Part shown: positions 1 to 7,388 of the stretch, one piece after another
Position numbering within the stretch: the first letter of the stretch is position 1
Layout: the number at the start of each line of letters is the position of its first letter
IMG/VR virus record: IMGVR_UViG_3300022693_001820
Span: 1-28,600 of that record
Reading direction: 5' to 3' (one strand)
DNA length: 28,600 nt
From: a virus
Position numbers and translations under genes: made by a program
Notes under the pieces: generated by a model
Database searches by the model: none
Told to the model about the DNA's origin: nothing
What the model saw: the letters and a program-made list of their open reading frames with translations, nothing else

Positions 1-144
1 AGTAATTCTTTAATTAGAATAGGGAATGATTCCGTAGCAAGTGATCAATTTGGATTAACAATAAGACATAATGGAAGAATAGGTATAGGAACAACAAATC
101 CAACACATGAATTAAATGTAGTTGGAGATATAAACATTACAGGA
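1..144. repeat. Terminal direct repeat (circular overlap), left copy
   Basis: These 144 bases match 28457-28600 base for base. They lie inside the fibre gene, and the reading frame is preserved across the join. The simplest explanation is a circular molecule of 28,456 bp whose assembly overlaps itself. A linear genome with short direct terminal repeats is the alternative. Confidence 0.95.
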
Positions 145-1800
145 TCTTATTACGGAGATGGAAGTAAACTAACAGATATAGAATTCAACTTTAATCAATC
201 AGACATTCAATTTAACTTCAACCAGTCAAATATTGCTTTCAATTATAATCAAACAGGTTTAGAAAGAAATATCTTCGATCAAGATTTGAATACAACAAGT
301 AATGTTGTTTTTAATACAATAAATGGAGCAACTATAACAACTGTTGGAGTAGGAATAATCGGGGGGGATTTAGCAGTAAATGGAGGAGATATAATTTCAT
401 CAAGTGGAGCTATGAGATTTATAGGTTTGGCTGTAACTACTGGAACTTTAAATGCACAAGCTACAACAATTACAGGAGATTTAACAGTTGATTTAAGTAC
501 GTTAAAAGTTGATAGTACAAATAATAGGATAGGAATAGGAACAGTAAATCCAACACATGAATTAAATGTTGTGGGAGATATAAATTTGACAGGGGATATT
601 TATGGTCAAAATTTGTTAAGTGTTCATACTAATGATGGGAGATTGAATATTTTAACAGATACAGGTTCAAATGGTTTTCTTATAGATGGAGATACAGGTC
701 TTCTTTTTTATGGTGGAAATTTGAATTTAAAAACTAGATATGATAACGATATTATTTTAGGTAATAATTCTAATGTTTGGATGACTATTAAAGATGGAGG
801 TAATGTAGGTATAGGGATAACAACTCCTGCTGTTAAATTACAAGTAGGAGATACAGATGCAATATTAATTGACCCGACGGGTACAGTTCAATTGTCCACT
901 TTATCTGGGAATGCAGGTGGATTAAGACTCTCCTCTGGTGTATTAACAATGGATAGTGCGGCGGCGATGAATTTAGACTATAATACTAGAGGCTTGACAG
1001 GTGGGAGAGATTTTAGAATTCAACATGATGGAACAGCTGTTTTTACAATAGAGGGTGGAGATAATATTGGTAATGTGGGTATCGGAACAAATACTCCAAC
1101 ACAAAAACTTCAAGTGGTAGGAGATGTAAATATTTCTGAAGATAGTAATAATTTAGTTTACATAGATAATCATGGGAATATACAATTAATAGCTGGGTCT
1201 TCAGAATCAAATCCAACTTTATCTTGGGCATGGGGATTTAATAGTTATATAGCTAATATTTCTTTACCTTATGCAACAAGGGCAACTGTAGGAATGACAA
1301 TAGGTACAGCTGCAAGTTATCCTGTTACTTTTTATACAGGAGGAAGTCAAGCAATGCACATTGGAACTGATGGAGATGTAGGTATTGGTACAATCAATCC
1401 TATATATGATTTACACGTTAATAGAAGTGGAGATGCAATACTTGCGTTAGAAAGTAAGAATAATGGATCTACTTCCGGTATTCAATTCATAAGAGAAAGG
1501 AAATCAGCACCTGGTATTAAAGGTGGATGTATTGGTTTAGATTCAAATACATGGACAAATAATGCTGAAATATTTATGGATGTTGATACTTCTGTCGCTT
1601 GTGGTCAATCTTTTGTTAACCAGCAAAGGTTTTCTATTAATTCAAATGGTAATGCTTTCTTTGGAAATTTAAATGTTGGTATTGGAACTACAACCCCAGA
1701 CGATAGATTAGAAGTTGTGGGTAACTTTAGTATTAGTGAAGGTGCAAACAAAGCTCAATTTATAGTAAATGGAAGTGGACTTCACATAAGTGTAACATAA
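1..1800 (+). CDS. Fibre/adhesin-like protein, C-terminal part (residues about 681-1279; continues from 26417-28456)
   Basis: The frame is open from base 1, well before the first ATG at 286, and joins in frame to the gene that starts at 26417. This part is therefore the C-terminal 599 residues of a 1279-aa protein. It contains six of eight copies of a motif of the form GIGTxxPxxxLxVxGD, at full-length residues near 707, 857, 949, 1039, 1140 and 1239. This motif is common in phage and archaeal virus tail-fibre and spike proteins, where it forms beta-rich trimeric stalks. A short linker repeat with FNFNQS, FNFNQS and FNYNQT lies near bases 184-255. The C-terminus ends in beta-rich sequence, with no peptidase S74 chaperone visible. 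The next gene starts 1 nt after the stop. The role is inferred to be host recognition at the virion surface. Confidence 0.85.
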   Translation, partial: SNSLIRIGNDSVASDQFGLTIRHNGRIGIGTTNPTHELNVVGDINITGSYYGDGSKLTDIEFNFNQSDIQFNFNQSNIAFNYNQTGLERNIFDQDLNTTSNVVFNTINGATITTVGVGIIGGDLAVNGGDIISSSGAMRFIGLAVTTGTLNAQATTITGDLTVDLSTLKVDSTNNRIGIGTVNPTHELNVVGDINLTGDIYGQNLLSVHTNDGRLNILTDTGSNGFLIDGDTGLLFYGGNLNLKTRYDNDIILGNNSNVWMTIKDGGNVGIGITTPAVKLQVGDTDAILIDPTGTVQLSTLSGNAGGLRLSSGVLTMDSAAAMNLDYNTRGLTGGRDFRIQHDGTAVFTIEGGDNIGNVGIGTNTPTQKLQVVGDVNISEDSNNLVYIDNHGNIQLIAGSSESNPTLSWAWGFNSYIANISLPYATRATVGMTIGTAASYPVTFYTGGSQAMHIGTDGDVGIGTINPIYDLHVNRSGDAILALESKNNGSTSGIQFIRERKSAPGIKGGCIGLDSNTWTNNAEIFMDVDTSVACGQSFVNQQRFSINSNGNAFFGNLNVGIGTTTPDDRLEVVGNFSISEGANKAQFIVNGSGLHISVT

Positions 1801-1801
1801 A

Positions 1802-2596
1802 ATGAAAAGTAGAGTAATTCCAATAATGTTAAGTATAATGATGGTATCAGCATTAGTTGGAGCAAGTTGGACTACAACAATTTATGAGTTTACTCCAAAG
1901 TATGATGCACAGACTACTTTTGGATTTATAACCAATGATAGTGATAGTTTGAAAATAAAACAACAATCAGGTTTTAATCCAGATACTTTTGGATTAATGA
2001 GTTTCAATATAAGTACAATAGATGATACTTCTATAATATCAGATGTTTCTTTAAATTATACAAGTAGATCTGGAGATGCGAATGAATGGGTTGCAACAAG
2101 AATGAATGGAAGTGATGTAAATAACAATGCAGATTTTGTAGCAGTAATAGGTTTAAAAGATGCTGAAGGAAATTATTTTAATGATATAGGATTAACAGCA
2201 CATGAAAACGAACAAACAACTTTGGGAGCAACAGGTATTTCAGATCTTCAAGATCAATTAAGTGTAGATTATTTCACTACTGGTTTTACTCAAACCGTTT
2301 TGGCAACGGATGAAGATTGGTCAATAAATAGTTCAGAAAGTGATACACCTCCCCTATTAATTGTAGAAACAGATTGTTCTTATAGTGGAAGTGGAGATTG
2401 GATAATAGGAACAACTTGTATTATGAGTGGAGAAGAAGTAACTTTAGCTAGTAGTGATAACCTTTTTATAACTTCAAATGGTTATTTAGATATGAGGGAA
2501 GGAAGTAATGTAAGTTTCACAGGTTCTAATCAGTTTATTAATATTGATATTGGTGGAAATGTAAATGTTTGTAAAGGATGTGCTTTACCAAAATGA
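1802..2596 (+). CDS. Secreted DNRLRE-like surface protein
   Basis: The 264-aa protein opens with a clear signal peptide (residues 1-22, hydrophobic core IPIMLSIMMVSALVGA). Residues about 25-190 resemble DNRLRE-type beta-sandwich modules: an early aromatic/beta segment, a central SFNIST strand, and a closing PPLLIVE segment. Residues about 192-264 carry a Cys-containing beta region (DCSYSGSGDW, then CIMSGEEV) and end with CKGCALPK, giving four Cys that could form two disulfides. Several N-x-S/T sequons are present. The gene starts 1 nt after the fibre stop and overlaps the lipoprotein start by ATGA, so the genes are co-transcribed. It is probably a virion-surface or secreted accessory protein. 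The domain assignment comes from pattern recognition only. Confidence 0.75.
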   Translation: MKSRVIPIMLSIMMVSALVGASWTTTIYEFTPKYDAQTTFGFITNDSDSLKIKQQSGFNPDTFGLMSFNISTIDDTSIISDVSLNYTSRSGDANEWVATRMNGSDVNNNADFVAVIGLKDAEGNYFNDIGLTAHENEQTTLGATGISDLQDQLSVDYFTTGFTQTVLATDEDWSINSSESDTPPLLIVETDCSYSGSGDWIIGTTCIMSGEEVTLASSDNLFITSNGYLDMREGSNVSFTGSNQFINIDIGGNVNVCKGCALPK

Positions 2597-3561
2597 AAAG
2601 ACAAATAATATCAGGACTATTAGCACTAGCAACTTTAACAAATTGTGGAGGTAGTTCTAATAGTAAAGAAGAAACTTCCCAACCAACAGAATTAGTTTAC
2701 ACAAATTCACAAGAGATTCAAGATAGGTTTATAGTTAATGAAGGAGTAGGTAATGTTTATGTTGGAAATGCTTTAACAGAAGATCCTAACTCAATAATAG
2801 CAAGTTCATTAAGGAATAACGAATTTAAAGATAGTTTTACTTTAAGGGCTTTAGATGATATAACTAATATTTATGTTACACATAATCCTACACTAAAAAG
2901 TAATTCTTTCACAGTAAATTCATTAAGGGATATGGAAACCATAAGTAACTTGTATGATAGACCAAGTAAGGTTTGGATAGATGAAGGACATTATGGTGGT
3001 GATGCTTTACCAATAATATTATTGAATCCAGTTCAAATAGAAGGAGAAGGAAAGAACAACACAAGTATAGAACCTTTTATTGTAGGAATACAATATATGG
3101 GAGTTAAAGATCTAACAAGTATAGGAGAATACTTTGATTACTTTGGTGAGGATGAAGCAGGGAGTTTTCTATTTTATGCTGGGGGAGAACTATATGATTC
3201 AGTATTTACAGATTTAGGAGCTATGGGAATTAGTTCAGGACATGATTTTACAATGAGCAATGTTTTATTTCATAATATAGATAATCCTTTCCATGACACT
3301 TCTTTCTATTTTCAAGAAGATAATAACTCAACAAGAGCTTTAAGTGATATAGATATTTCATATACAACCTTTGAAGATTTACCAATAGCAATGTATGTAA
3401 CAAAGAAAGCAAATATAGGAAATGTAGAAGCTTCAGATAAAGGTAATAATACCTTTAGAGATGTAGGTATAGCAATTTATTATAGTTCAGATAACACAGA
3501 AGATAGTTTTGCCGAAGGCAATTACTGGGCGGAGAGTTTCAATGAAGGAGGTGTAGAATGA
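2593..3561 (+). CDS. Putative lipoprotein with parallel beta-helix-like body
   Basis: I chose the ATG at 2593, which overlaps the upstream stop (ATGA), because it gives a textbook lipoprotein leader: MKRQIISGLLALATLTNC with lipobox LTNC followed by GGSSNSKEE. An in-frame ATG at 2578 would only add five residues. The 322-aa product is rich in short beta turns (NNxF, DxSYTTFED, NVLFHNID) typical of pectate-lyase-like right-handed beta-helices, seen especially from residue about 90 to the end. No catalytic motif is recognisable. It overlaps the next gene by 4 nt (ATGA). A beta-helix attached by a lipid anchor would suit a spike or glycan-binding role. A predicted lipoprotein in an archaeal virus structural operon is unusual. 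Confidence 0.75.
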   Translation: MKRQIISGLLALATLTNCGGSSNSKEETSQPTELVYTNSQEIQDRFIVNEGVGNVYVGNALTEDPNSIIASSLRNNEFKDSFTLRALDDITNIYVTHNPTLKSNSFTVNSLRDMETISNLYDRPSKVWIDEGHYGGDALPIILLNPVQIEGEGKNNTSIEPFIVGIQYMGVKDLTSIGEYFDYFGEDEAGSFLFYAGGELYDSVFTDLGAMGISSGHDFTMSNVLFHNIDNPFHDTSFYFQEDNNSTRALSDIDISYTTFEDLPIAMYVTKKANIGNVEASDKGNNTFRDVGIAIYYSSDNTEDSFAEGNYWAESFNEGGVE

Positions 3562-4262
3562 AAGATAAAATATTAATAACAATGATTGTAATGACTTTAT
3601 TAGTTGTAAGTTTAAATGTAGCTAGTGCAGGGCAAGTATATCAACAAGATACAGATATAGATTTGAAAGTTCCATGCTTGAACAATAATACTTATTGTTC
3701 TCAAGCAACCACTTGTAATATTACTATTATAGATTCAGAAAGTGTAGTTATAATTGATAATCAGTTAATGCAAAACCAAACAGCTTACCAGAGCTATACA
3801 TTCAATGTTACACATAGTGCAAATAGTGGAGAGTATACTAGAAATATTATCTGTTCAGATAATGGAGTTCTAGGTTATGCTTCAGATACTTTTATTATTA
3901 CACCAACAGGAAATGCTTTTGATGATGCTTCCTCGTTTGCAAACACAATAATACTATTACTAATGTTTGGAGTTACAATATTCTTTTTAATATTCTCTAA
4001 GCAAACAGTTAATCCTGCAATACAATTATTCTTTAATCTAATAAGTTACCTAACTATGACATTAACTGTTGGAGCAGGTTGGGTGTTATTACAAAATTCA
4101 GGAGTTCAAAGTAATATTTCTCCTCTAATCACAACGCTACTTTATATTGTAGCCCTTGTGTTTATAGTAATAATGTATTATGTAATGATGAACGTAACAA
4201 AACAATCTTTAGCCCTTTGGAAAGAGAAAAAAGGAATGGGAATAGAAGAATATGACTATTGA
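3558..4262 (+). CDS. Membrane protein with N-terminal Cys-rich ectodomain and three C-terminal TM helices
   Basis: This 234-aa protein has a signal peptide (residues 1-24, ending VASAG), an extracellular Ig-like domain with Cys40, Cys47, Cys53 and Cys99 and several N-glycosylation sequons, and the strand motif DTFIITPTGNA. Three hydrophobic helices follow at about 129-147, 156-178 and 189-212, then a short charged tail. The start has a good ribosome site (GGAGGTG) and overlaps the lipoprotein stop. This arrangement of ectodomain, then ITPTGN, then three TM segments is one I associate with membrane proteins of DPANN archaea and their viruses, but no biochemical function is known to me. It is probably a virion membrane protein or a partner of the surface complex. 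Confidence 0.75.
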   Translation: MKDKILITMIVMTLLVVSLNVASAGQVYQQDTDIDLKVPCLNNNTYCSQATTCNITIIDSESVVIIDNQLMQNQTAYQSYTFNVTHSANSGEYTRNIICSDNGVLGYASDTFIITPTGNAFDDASSFANTIILLLMFGVTIFFLIFSKQTVNPAIQLFFNLISYLTMTLTVGAGWVLLQNSGVQSNISPLITTLLYIVALVFIVIMYYVMMNVTKQSLALWKEKKGMGIEEYDY

Positions 4263-4413
4263 AAAGAAATCAATTAGTCTTAGAGTGGATTGGGAATTTT
4301 ATGAGAAATATCTTTTGAAAATAAAAAATGTGGAAGGTTGTAGTATAACTTATGCTTCCAAAATACTAAGAAAAATATTAGATGATGCTGGTGGATTAAA
4401 AGATTATGATTAA
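4252..4413 (+). CDS. Small ribbon-helix-helix-like protein, possible repressor
   Basis: This 53-aa frame overlaps the previous stop by 11 nt. It starts MTIEKKSISLRVDWEFYEKY, a short beta strand (KSISLRVD) followed by two helices with ITYASKILRKIL between them, which is the size and pattern of MetJ/Arc ribbon-helix-helix DNA-binding proteins. It lies directly upstream of the palindrome-bearing promoter of the capsid-like genes at 4432-4450, so it is a candidate regulator of that promoter. No strong ribosome site of its own is visible, so translational coupling to the upstream gene is likely. The RHH call is tentative. Confidence 0.6.
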   Translation: MTIEKKSISLRVDWEFYEKYLLKIKNVEGCSITYASKILRKILDDAGGLKDYD

Positions 4414-4555
4414 GTTTAATTGTGTATTGATATGTTATAATATATAACATTATGTTATAAGGGTTTATATATAATTAAATTAAATAAGTTTTATGGGAAA
4501 TTTTAAATTTTCTGGGAATTATTTTAATTTGTTTGAAAGGAGGTTTTATTAAACT
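4414..4555 (+). promoter_or_regulatory. Capsid-gene promoter with palindromic operator
   Basis: This AT-rich gap has no gene. It holds a perfect inverted repeat, ATGTTATA-ATA-TATAACAT, at 4432-4450, and the 10-mer TATGTTATAA occurs at 4431-4440 and again at 4451-4460, exactly 20 bp apart. A TATA-like stretch (TTTATATATAATTAAA) follows at about 4463-4479. A strong Shine-Dalgarno (AAAGGAGG) lies at about 4538-4545, upstream of the ATG at 4556. The geometry suggests a regulated, strongly translated late promoter. Confidence 0.65.
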
Positions 4556-4858
4556 ATGAAAAGTATTTCTGAACACATGAAAAGTGTTCATAAAAATAAG
4601 AAAGGACTTGGACTAAATGATATGTATGGTGCAGTTTTAACAATAGTATTAATTGGTATTGTTTTAGGTATTGGATTGTATGTATTAAGTCAAGTAGAAT
4701 CTAACATAACTGGTGGTTCAACTGAAATTAACACAACTATAAGTGGATTAGGTGGATTAGCTTCTTGGATTGCTGTAATTGTTGTAGTAATAGCAGCATC
4801 TGTTGTATTAGGTATTGTTATAAGTTCTTTTGGTGGTGGAAATAGGAGAGGAGTTTAA
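4556..4858 (+). CDS. Putative major capsid protein, spindle-shaped-virus VP1-like, two TM helices
   Basis: The product is 100 aa. Residues 1-17 are a basic leader ending NKKG, followed by a hydrophobic helix (about 24-45), a short polar loop with sequons (about 46-63), the segment GLGGLASWIAV, a second helix (about 69-92) and a basic tail (GGGNRRGV). Short proteins with two hydrophobic helices separated by a small loop form the capsid of fuselloviruses and other spindle-shaped archaeal viruses. This gene also has its own promoter and the strongest ribosome site in the block, as expected for an abundant virion protein. The leader NKKG followed by a hydrophobic helix also resembles class III (prepilin) signals. 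A pilin-like protein is the alternative, but the paralogue next door and the genome context favour a capsid protein. Confidence 0.7.
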   Translation: MKSISEHMKSVHKNKKGLGLNDMYGAVLTIVLIGIVLGIGLYVLSQVESNITGGSTEINTTISGLGGLASWIAVIVVVIAASVVLGIVISSFGGGNRRGV

Positions 4859-4866
4859 TTCAGTAA

Positions 4867-5409
4867 ATGAAAAGTAGTTATAAGAAAGGTCAAATGAATT
4901 TGCAAGGATTATATGGTGCAGTATTATTATTCGTAACGATTGGAATAATGATAGGTATTGGAATATTTATCCTTCAAGAAACTGCTGATGCTACTTCAAC
5001 AACTGCGTTTACTGTCGTAAATGAATCTCATACAATCAGTACTATTGATGATGTAAATGGTGTTGCCTTAACTGGTTCTAGTGTTTGTGGTTCACAATTA
5101 TTTGTAATTACTACTGTTATTAATGATAGTAATACAGTTATTGTTGCTGCGAATTATACTGTTGGAATTGACAATGGATTATTTGGTAATTTAACTGGAG
5201 ATTCAATGGGTGGAACTGAATGGAACATAACATACACATATACTGGTACTGCTGATAACTCAACTACAAGTTCTTGTAGAGCTTTGACAACTGTCGGTAC
5301 AGGTATAGGTGGATTTGCTGATTGGATAGCCGTAATAATTGTTGCACTAGCTGCTGCGATTGTATTAGGTATTGTTATAAATTCTTTCGGAAGACGAGAA
5401 TCTGTATAA
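4867..5409 (+). CDS. Second capsid-like membrane protein with inserted beta ectodomain
   Basis: This 180-aa protein is a paralogue of the preceding one: basic leader ending YKKGQ, helix at about 15-36, and a C-terminal module GIGGFADWIAVIIV with a helix at about 150-172 ending VLGIVINSFG, which matches VLGIVISSFG in the 100-aa protein. Between the helices, in place of a short loop, sits a beta-rich ectodomain of about 100 residues with two Cys (74 and 137) and several N-x-S/T sites. It begins 8 nt after the previous stop. It is probably a minor or decorated capsid subunit that displays an external domain. A pair of long and short paralogues is reminiscent of VP1/VP3 in fuselloviruses. Confidence 0.7.
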   Translation: MKSSYKKGQMNLQGLYGAVLLFVTIGIMIGIGIFILQETADATSTTAFTVVNESHTISTIDDVNGVALTGSSVCGSQLFVITTVINDSNTVIVAANYTVGIDNGLFGNLTGDSMGGTEWNITYTYTGTADNSTTSSCRALTTVGTGIGGFADWIAVIIVALAAAIVLGIVINSFGRRESV

Positions 5410-5420
5410 ATTATTATTTT

Positions 5421-5464
5421 ACCCCAATGTTTGTGGGGTTTTCGGAGGGGGGATAAAATCCCCC
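5421..5464 (+). terminator. Tandem hairpin terminator after the capsid-like genes
   Basis: Two perfect hairpins follow the stop at 5409. ACCCCA/TGGGGT (5421-5426 with 5434-5439) is followed by TTTT, and GGGGGAT/ATCCCCC (5448-5454 with 5458-5464) has a 3-nt loop and is followed by TATTATATT. They interrupt an otherwise AT-rich stretch. Termination or mRNA 3'-end protection of the capsid transcript is the natural reading. Confidence 0.65.
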
Positions 5465-5491
5465 TATTATATTCATGGAACGAGAAAAGAA

Positions 5492-5740
5492 ATGATAACT
5501 AAACGAAAACGAAAGAAGATAGTGAAAAGGTTAGCACCTGCGTTAATATTAGCTGGTGGTGCTGTGGGTGCTTCTGTGATAGGTTCTGCACTCCCAGGTG
5601 ATACTGGTGCTGGGTTAAGTGCTGCTGGAAGTGGAATGGCAGGATTTGTTGGACCTGCTGTAACTGTTGGTGGTGGAATGATATTGATTGATACACTTCA
5701 GGAATTAGATCCTCGAATGCGAAAAAGGAGGAGAAGATAA
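5492..5740 (+). CDS. Small basic Gly/Ala-rich membrane-inserting protein
   Basis: The 82-aa product has highly basic ends (TKRKRKKIVKR at the N-terminus, RMRKRRRR at the C-terminus) around a Gly/Ala-rich hydrophobic core (about residues 15-68) that could form one or two membrane helices. Basic tails on both sides of a hydrophobic core suit an internal virion protein that contacts both membrane and DNA. The codons of the terminal Arg run (AGGAGGAGA) also form the Shine-Dalgarno of the next gene, which starts 1 nt after this stop. I do not recognise a named family. Confidence 0.65.
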   Translation: MITKRKRKKIVKRLAPALILAGGAVGASVIGSALPGDTGAGLSAAGSGMAGFVGPAVTVGGGMILIDTLQELDPRMRKRRRR

Positions 5741-5741
5741 T

Positions 5742-5999
5742 ATGGGATATATAATAATGTATAAAAATAGATATGGTGAAATGACTAAAAGTGGTAGAAT
5801 GAGGAAAAATGCTGAACAATGGGATAGAAAATCTTATGCTACAAAAGCCGCAGCACAAGGTGTAATTAAAAGAGCTGTTGTAAAATATACTAAAAGTAAA
5901 TTTCCTTTAAAGATGTCTGAATTTAAAATAATAGAGCGTGGAAATTCAAATCAAGGAAGTGTTTTTAGTATAAATAAATCAATGAATTTTAGATTTTAA
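5742..5999 (+). CDS. Small basic protein of unknown function
   Basis: This 85-aa basic protein has no signal peptide or TM helix. It contains YATKAAAQGVIKRAVVKYTKS, a helical basic stretch, followed by a strand-like segment (MSEFKIIERG). Start ATG 5742 is chosen because the ribosome site AGGAGG lies about 10 nt upstream. Another ATG occurs six codons in. It sits in the compact basic-protein group that follows the capsid-like genes. I do not recognise it. DNA or RNA contact is possible given its charge. Confidence 0.6.
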   Translation: MGYIIMYKNRYGEMTKSGRMRKNAEQWDRKSYATKAAAQGVIKRAVVKYTKSKFPLKMSEFKIIERGNSNQGSVFSINKSMNFRF

Positions 6000-6000
6000 G

Positions 6001-6108
6001 ATGAAACTAACACAACACCTAAAACACATTTTCATTACTGGTAAGTCCAATATGTTATTATTCTGGTTATCTTTCGGAACTGGAATGGTGGTGGGAATTT
6101 ATGGTTAA
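6001..6108 (+). CDS. Small single-TM protein, 35 aa
   Basis: This 35-aa frame starts 1 nt after the previous stop and reads MKLTQHLKHIFITGKS followed by a hydrophobic helix (NMLLFWLSFGTGMVVGIYG). It fills most of what would otherwise be a 135-nt gap. It has no clear ribosome site, so coupling to the upstream gene is likely. The function is unknown; a small virion membrane protein is possible. Confidence 0.5.
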   Translation: MKLTQHLKHIFITGKSNMLLFWLSFGTGMVVGIYG

Positions 6109-6134
6109 TAAAATGAGAAGGAGGAAAAGATAAT

Positions 6135-6329
6135 ATGGTAATGAGAAAAAGAAAATTTGCTGGTTGGGGAATGAATGGGAAACCATTTACAAAATTACAA
6201 TTTGCAAACTCTTATATAAAAACAGCACACAAACCTTTTAGTTATGCACAATATATTGCAGAAGTTAGAACTGCATTAAAAAGTAGAAGTGTAAAAACAA
6301 AAAGAGGAATGAGGGCGGCAATGAGGTAA
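6135..6329 (+). CDS. Small basic protein, 64 aa
   Basis: The 64-aa product is strongly basic (MVMRKRKFAGWGMNGKPFTK at the start, SRSVKTKRGMRAAMR at the end) with a short amphipathic centre. An excellent Shine-Dalgarno (GAAGGAGG) lies about 10 nt before the ATG, and that site sits within a six-codon frame MRRRKR ending at the same spot. The next gene starts 1 nt after the stop. It may bind nucleic acid, but no family is recognised. Confidence 0.6.
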   Translation: MVMRKRKFAGWGMNGKPFTKLQFANSYIKTAHKPFSYAQYIAEVRTALKSRSVKTKRGMRAAMR

Positions 6330-6330
6330 T

Positions 6331-6882
6331 ATGATAACGCAAAAAGAAAAACTAGAGTATTATCGTAATCGGAGAAAGATAGATGAAATCATATTGAGAA
6401 ATGTAAAAAGAAAGAAACATATTATTTATGGTGCGAGGGCAGTTAATCAACAAGTTAAAAAACCATTAAGAAAGACAACAGTAGATTATGATATTTATTC
6501 TAAAACACCAAAGAAAACAGCTGAAAGAGTTGAAAGAAAATTAGATAAAAAATTTGGAGGTAATTATTTTAAAGTTGAAGAAGCGCAACATAAAGGAACT
6601 TACAAACTTAAATCAAATGTAGATAAAATTGGTTATGCAGATTATACTAAATTAAAAAAGGAAATAAAAACTATTAAACGAGATGGAATTAAATACGCAC
6701 ATATCAATCACCAATTATCTCAAATAAAAAAATCACTTGTAGATAAGGAAAGTAAATTCAGACACGAGAAAGATAAAGAAACTCGACAAAGAATTAAATT
6801 GAATGAGATTAAAGTTAAAAGAAAAAGAACGAGGAGTAGAAATAATAAAATAGATTTAAATATTTTTAATTATAAATGGTAA
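6331..6882 (+). CDS. Nucleotidyltransferase-fold-like viral protein
   Basis: This 183-aa basic protein carries a pattern I associate with the nucleotidyltransferase-like proteins found in archaeal and large eukaryotic viruses: an early helix then YGARAVNQQV (about residues 33-42), DYDIYSKTPKKTAERVERKL (about 52-71) with acidic residues Asp52 and Asp54, GGNYFKVEEAQHKGTYKLKS, and ADYTKL with Asp104 as the possible third acidic residue. It then has a long basic helical tail with RHEKDKETRQRIKL. The G-A-R-A turn followed by D-x-D is consistent with the polymerase-beta-type fold, but the glycine signature is not canonical, so activity is uncertain. It lies in the late block with small basic proteins, so a packaged enzyme or a structural derivative is possible. 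Confidence 0.6.
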   Translation: MITQKEKLEYYRNRRKIDEIILRNVKRKKHIIYGARAVNQQVKKPLRKTTVDYDIYSKTPKKTAERVERKLDKKFGGNYFKVEEAQHKGTYKLKSNVDKIGYADYTKLKKEIKTIKRDGIKYAHINHQLSQIKKSLVDKESKFRHEKDKETRQRIKLNEIKVKRKRTRSRNNKIDLNIFNYKW

Positions 6883-6908
6883 TACAAATGATAAGGAGGA
6901 AAAGATAA

Positions 6909-7031
6909 ATGGAATTAAAAGCACCTAAATCAAAACCAATAGTTCCAAAAACTTTAGACTTCGATAAAACACATAGAAAAGTAAGAAAGTCATTGGTTAA
7001 GAGTGGTAAAGAATATAATATTGAATTTTAA
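6909..7031 (+). CDS. Small Lys/Pro-rich protein, last gene of the plus block
   Basis: This 40-aa frame has a strong ribosome site (AAGGAGG) about 10 nt upstream and reads MELKAPKSKPIVPKTLDFDK followed by a basic stretch. The ribosome site is embedded in a six-codon frame, MIRRKR, that ends directly before this ATG, the same arrangement seen before 6135. The function is unknown. It is the last plus-strand gene before the converging minus-strand block. Confidence 0.55.
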   Translation: MELKAPKSKPIVPKTLDFDKTHRKVRKSLVKSGKEYNIEF

Positions 7032-7073
7032 TATTTCCCTTTTGGGTTCGTTTTGTTTTGAGTAGTGTAGGAA
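7032..7073 (+). terminator. T-rich convergent intergenic region, probable terminator
   Basis: Only 42 nt separate the two converging blocks. They contain CCCTTTTGGG (7037-7046) followed by the T-rich run TTCGTTTTGTTTTG, consistent with archaeal oligo-T termination of the plus transcript. The hairpin itself is only three base pairs, so support is weak. Confidence 0.35.
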
Positions 7074-7388
7074 TTACTTACTTCCAATATTGTAATAACT
7101 TTGAAACTTATAATAAATAGGTGATTCCTGCACTTTCACTTCTGTAGAATTAAATATATAAGATTGACCTGTTTCAAAATTATTACAATAACAACTTAAT
7201 CCAAATTCTTCTGCTGCAAACTTTAAAGGGTTTGTGGTTAATTCTTCCACATAAATTACAGTATATACCATTAATGCCATAATACTAATCCAAGCTAAAC
7301 CTACTACAACTAAACCCCATTTATATCTAATTCTAGCAAAAGGTGTTGCTTTCAAGTAATCCTCATAAGTTGGTTGTTCCCAAGTCAT
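7074..7388 (-). CDS. Single-TM membrane protein with Cys-containing C-terminal domain
   Basis: The product is 104 aa. Residues 1-22 form a charged cytoplasmic segment, residues about 24-47 a TM helix (GLVVVGLAWISIMALMVYTVIY), and the rest an exported domain with CYC at about 86-88 and an N-x-S site. Its start overlaps the previous small gene's stop by ATGA, and a GAGGT site precedes it. It is the last gene of the minus block. It has no homologue I recognise; a virion or host-envelope protein is possible. Confidence 0.65.
   Translation of the reverse strand: MTWEQPTYEDYLKATPFARIRYKWGLVVVGLAWISIMALMVYTVIYVEELTTNPLKFAAEEFGLSCYCNNFETGQSYIFNSTEVKVQESPIYYKFQSYYNIGSK

Noticed and set aside
4556-5409. 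Type IV pilin pair
   Set aside because: The KKG leader followed by a hydrophobic helix is pilin-like, but both proteins have a second C-terminal helix, no secretion ATPase is encoded, and the virus context favours capsid proteins. It is kept as an alternative.
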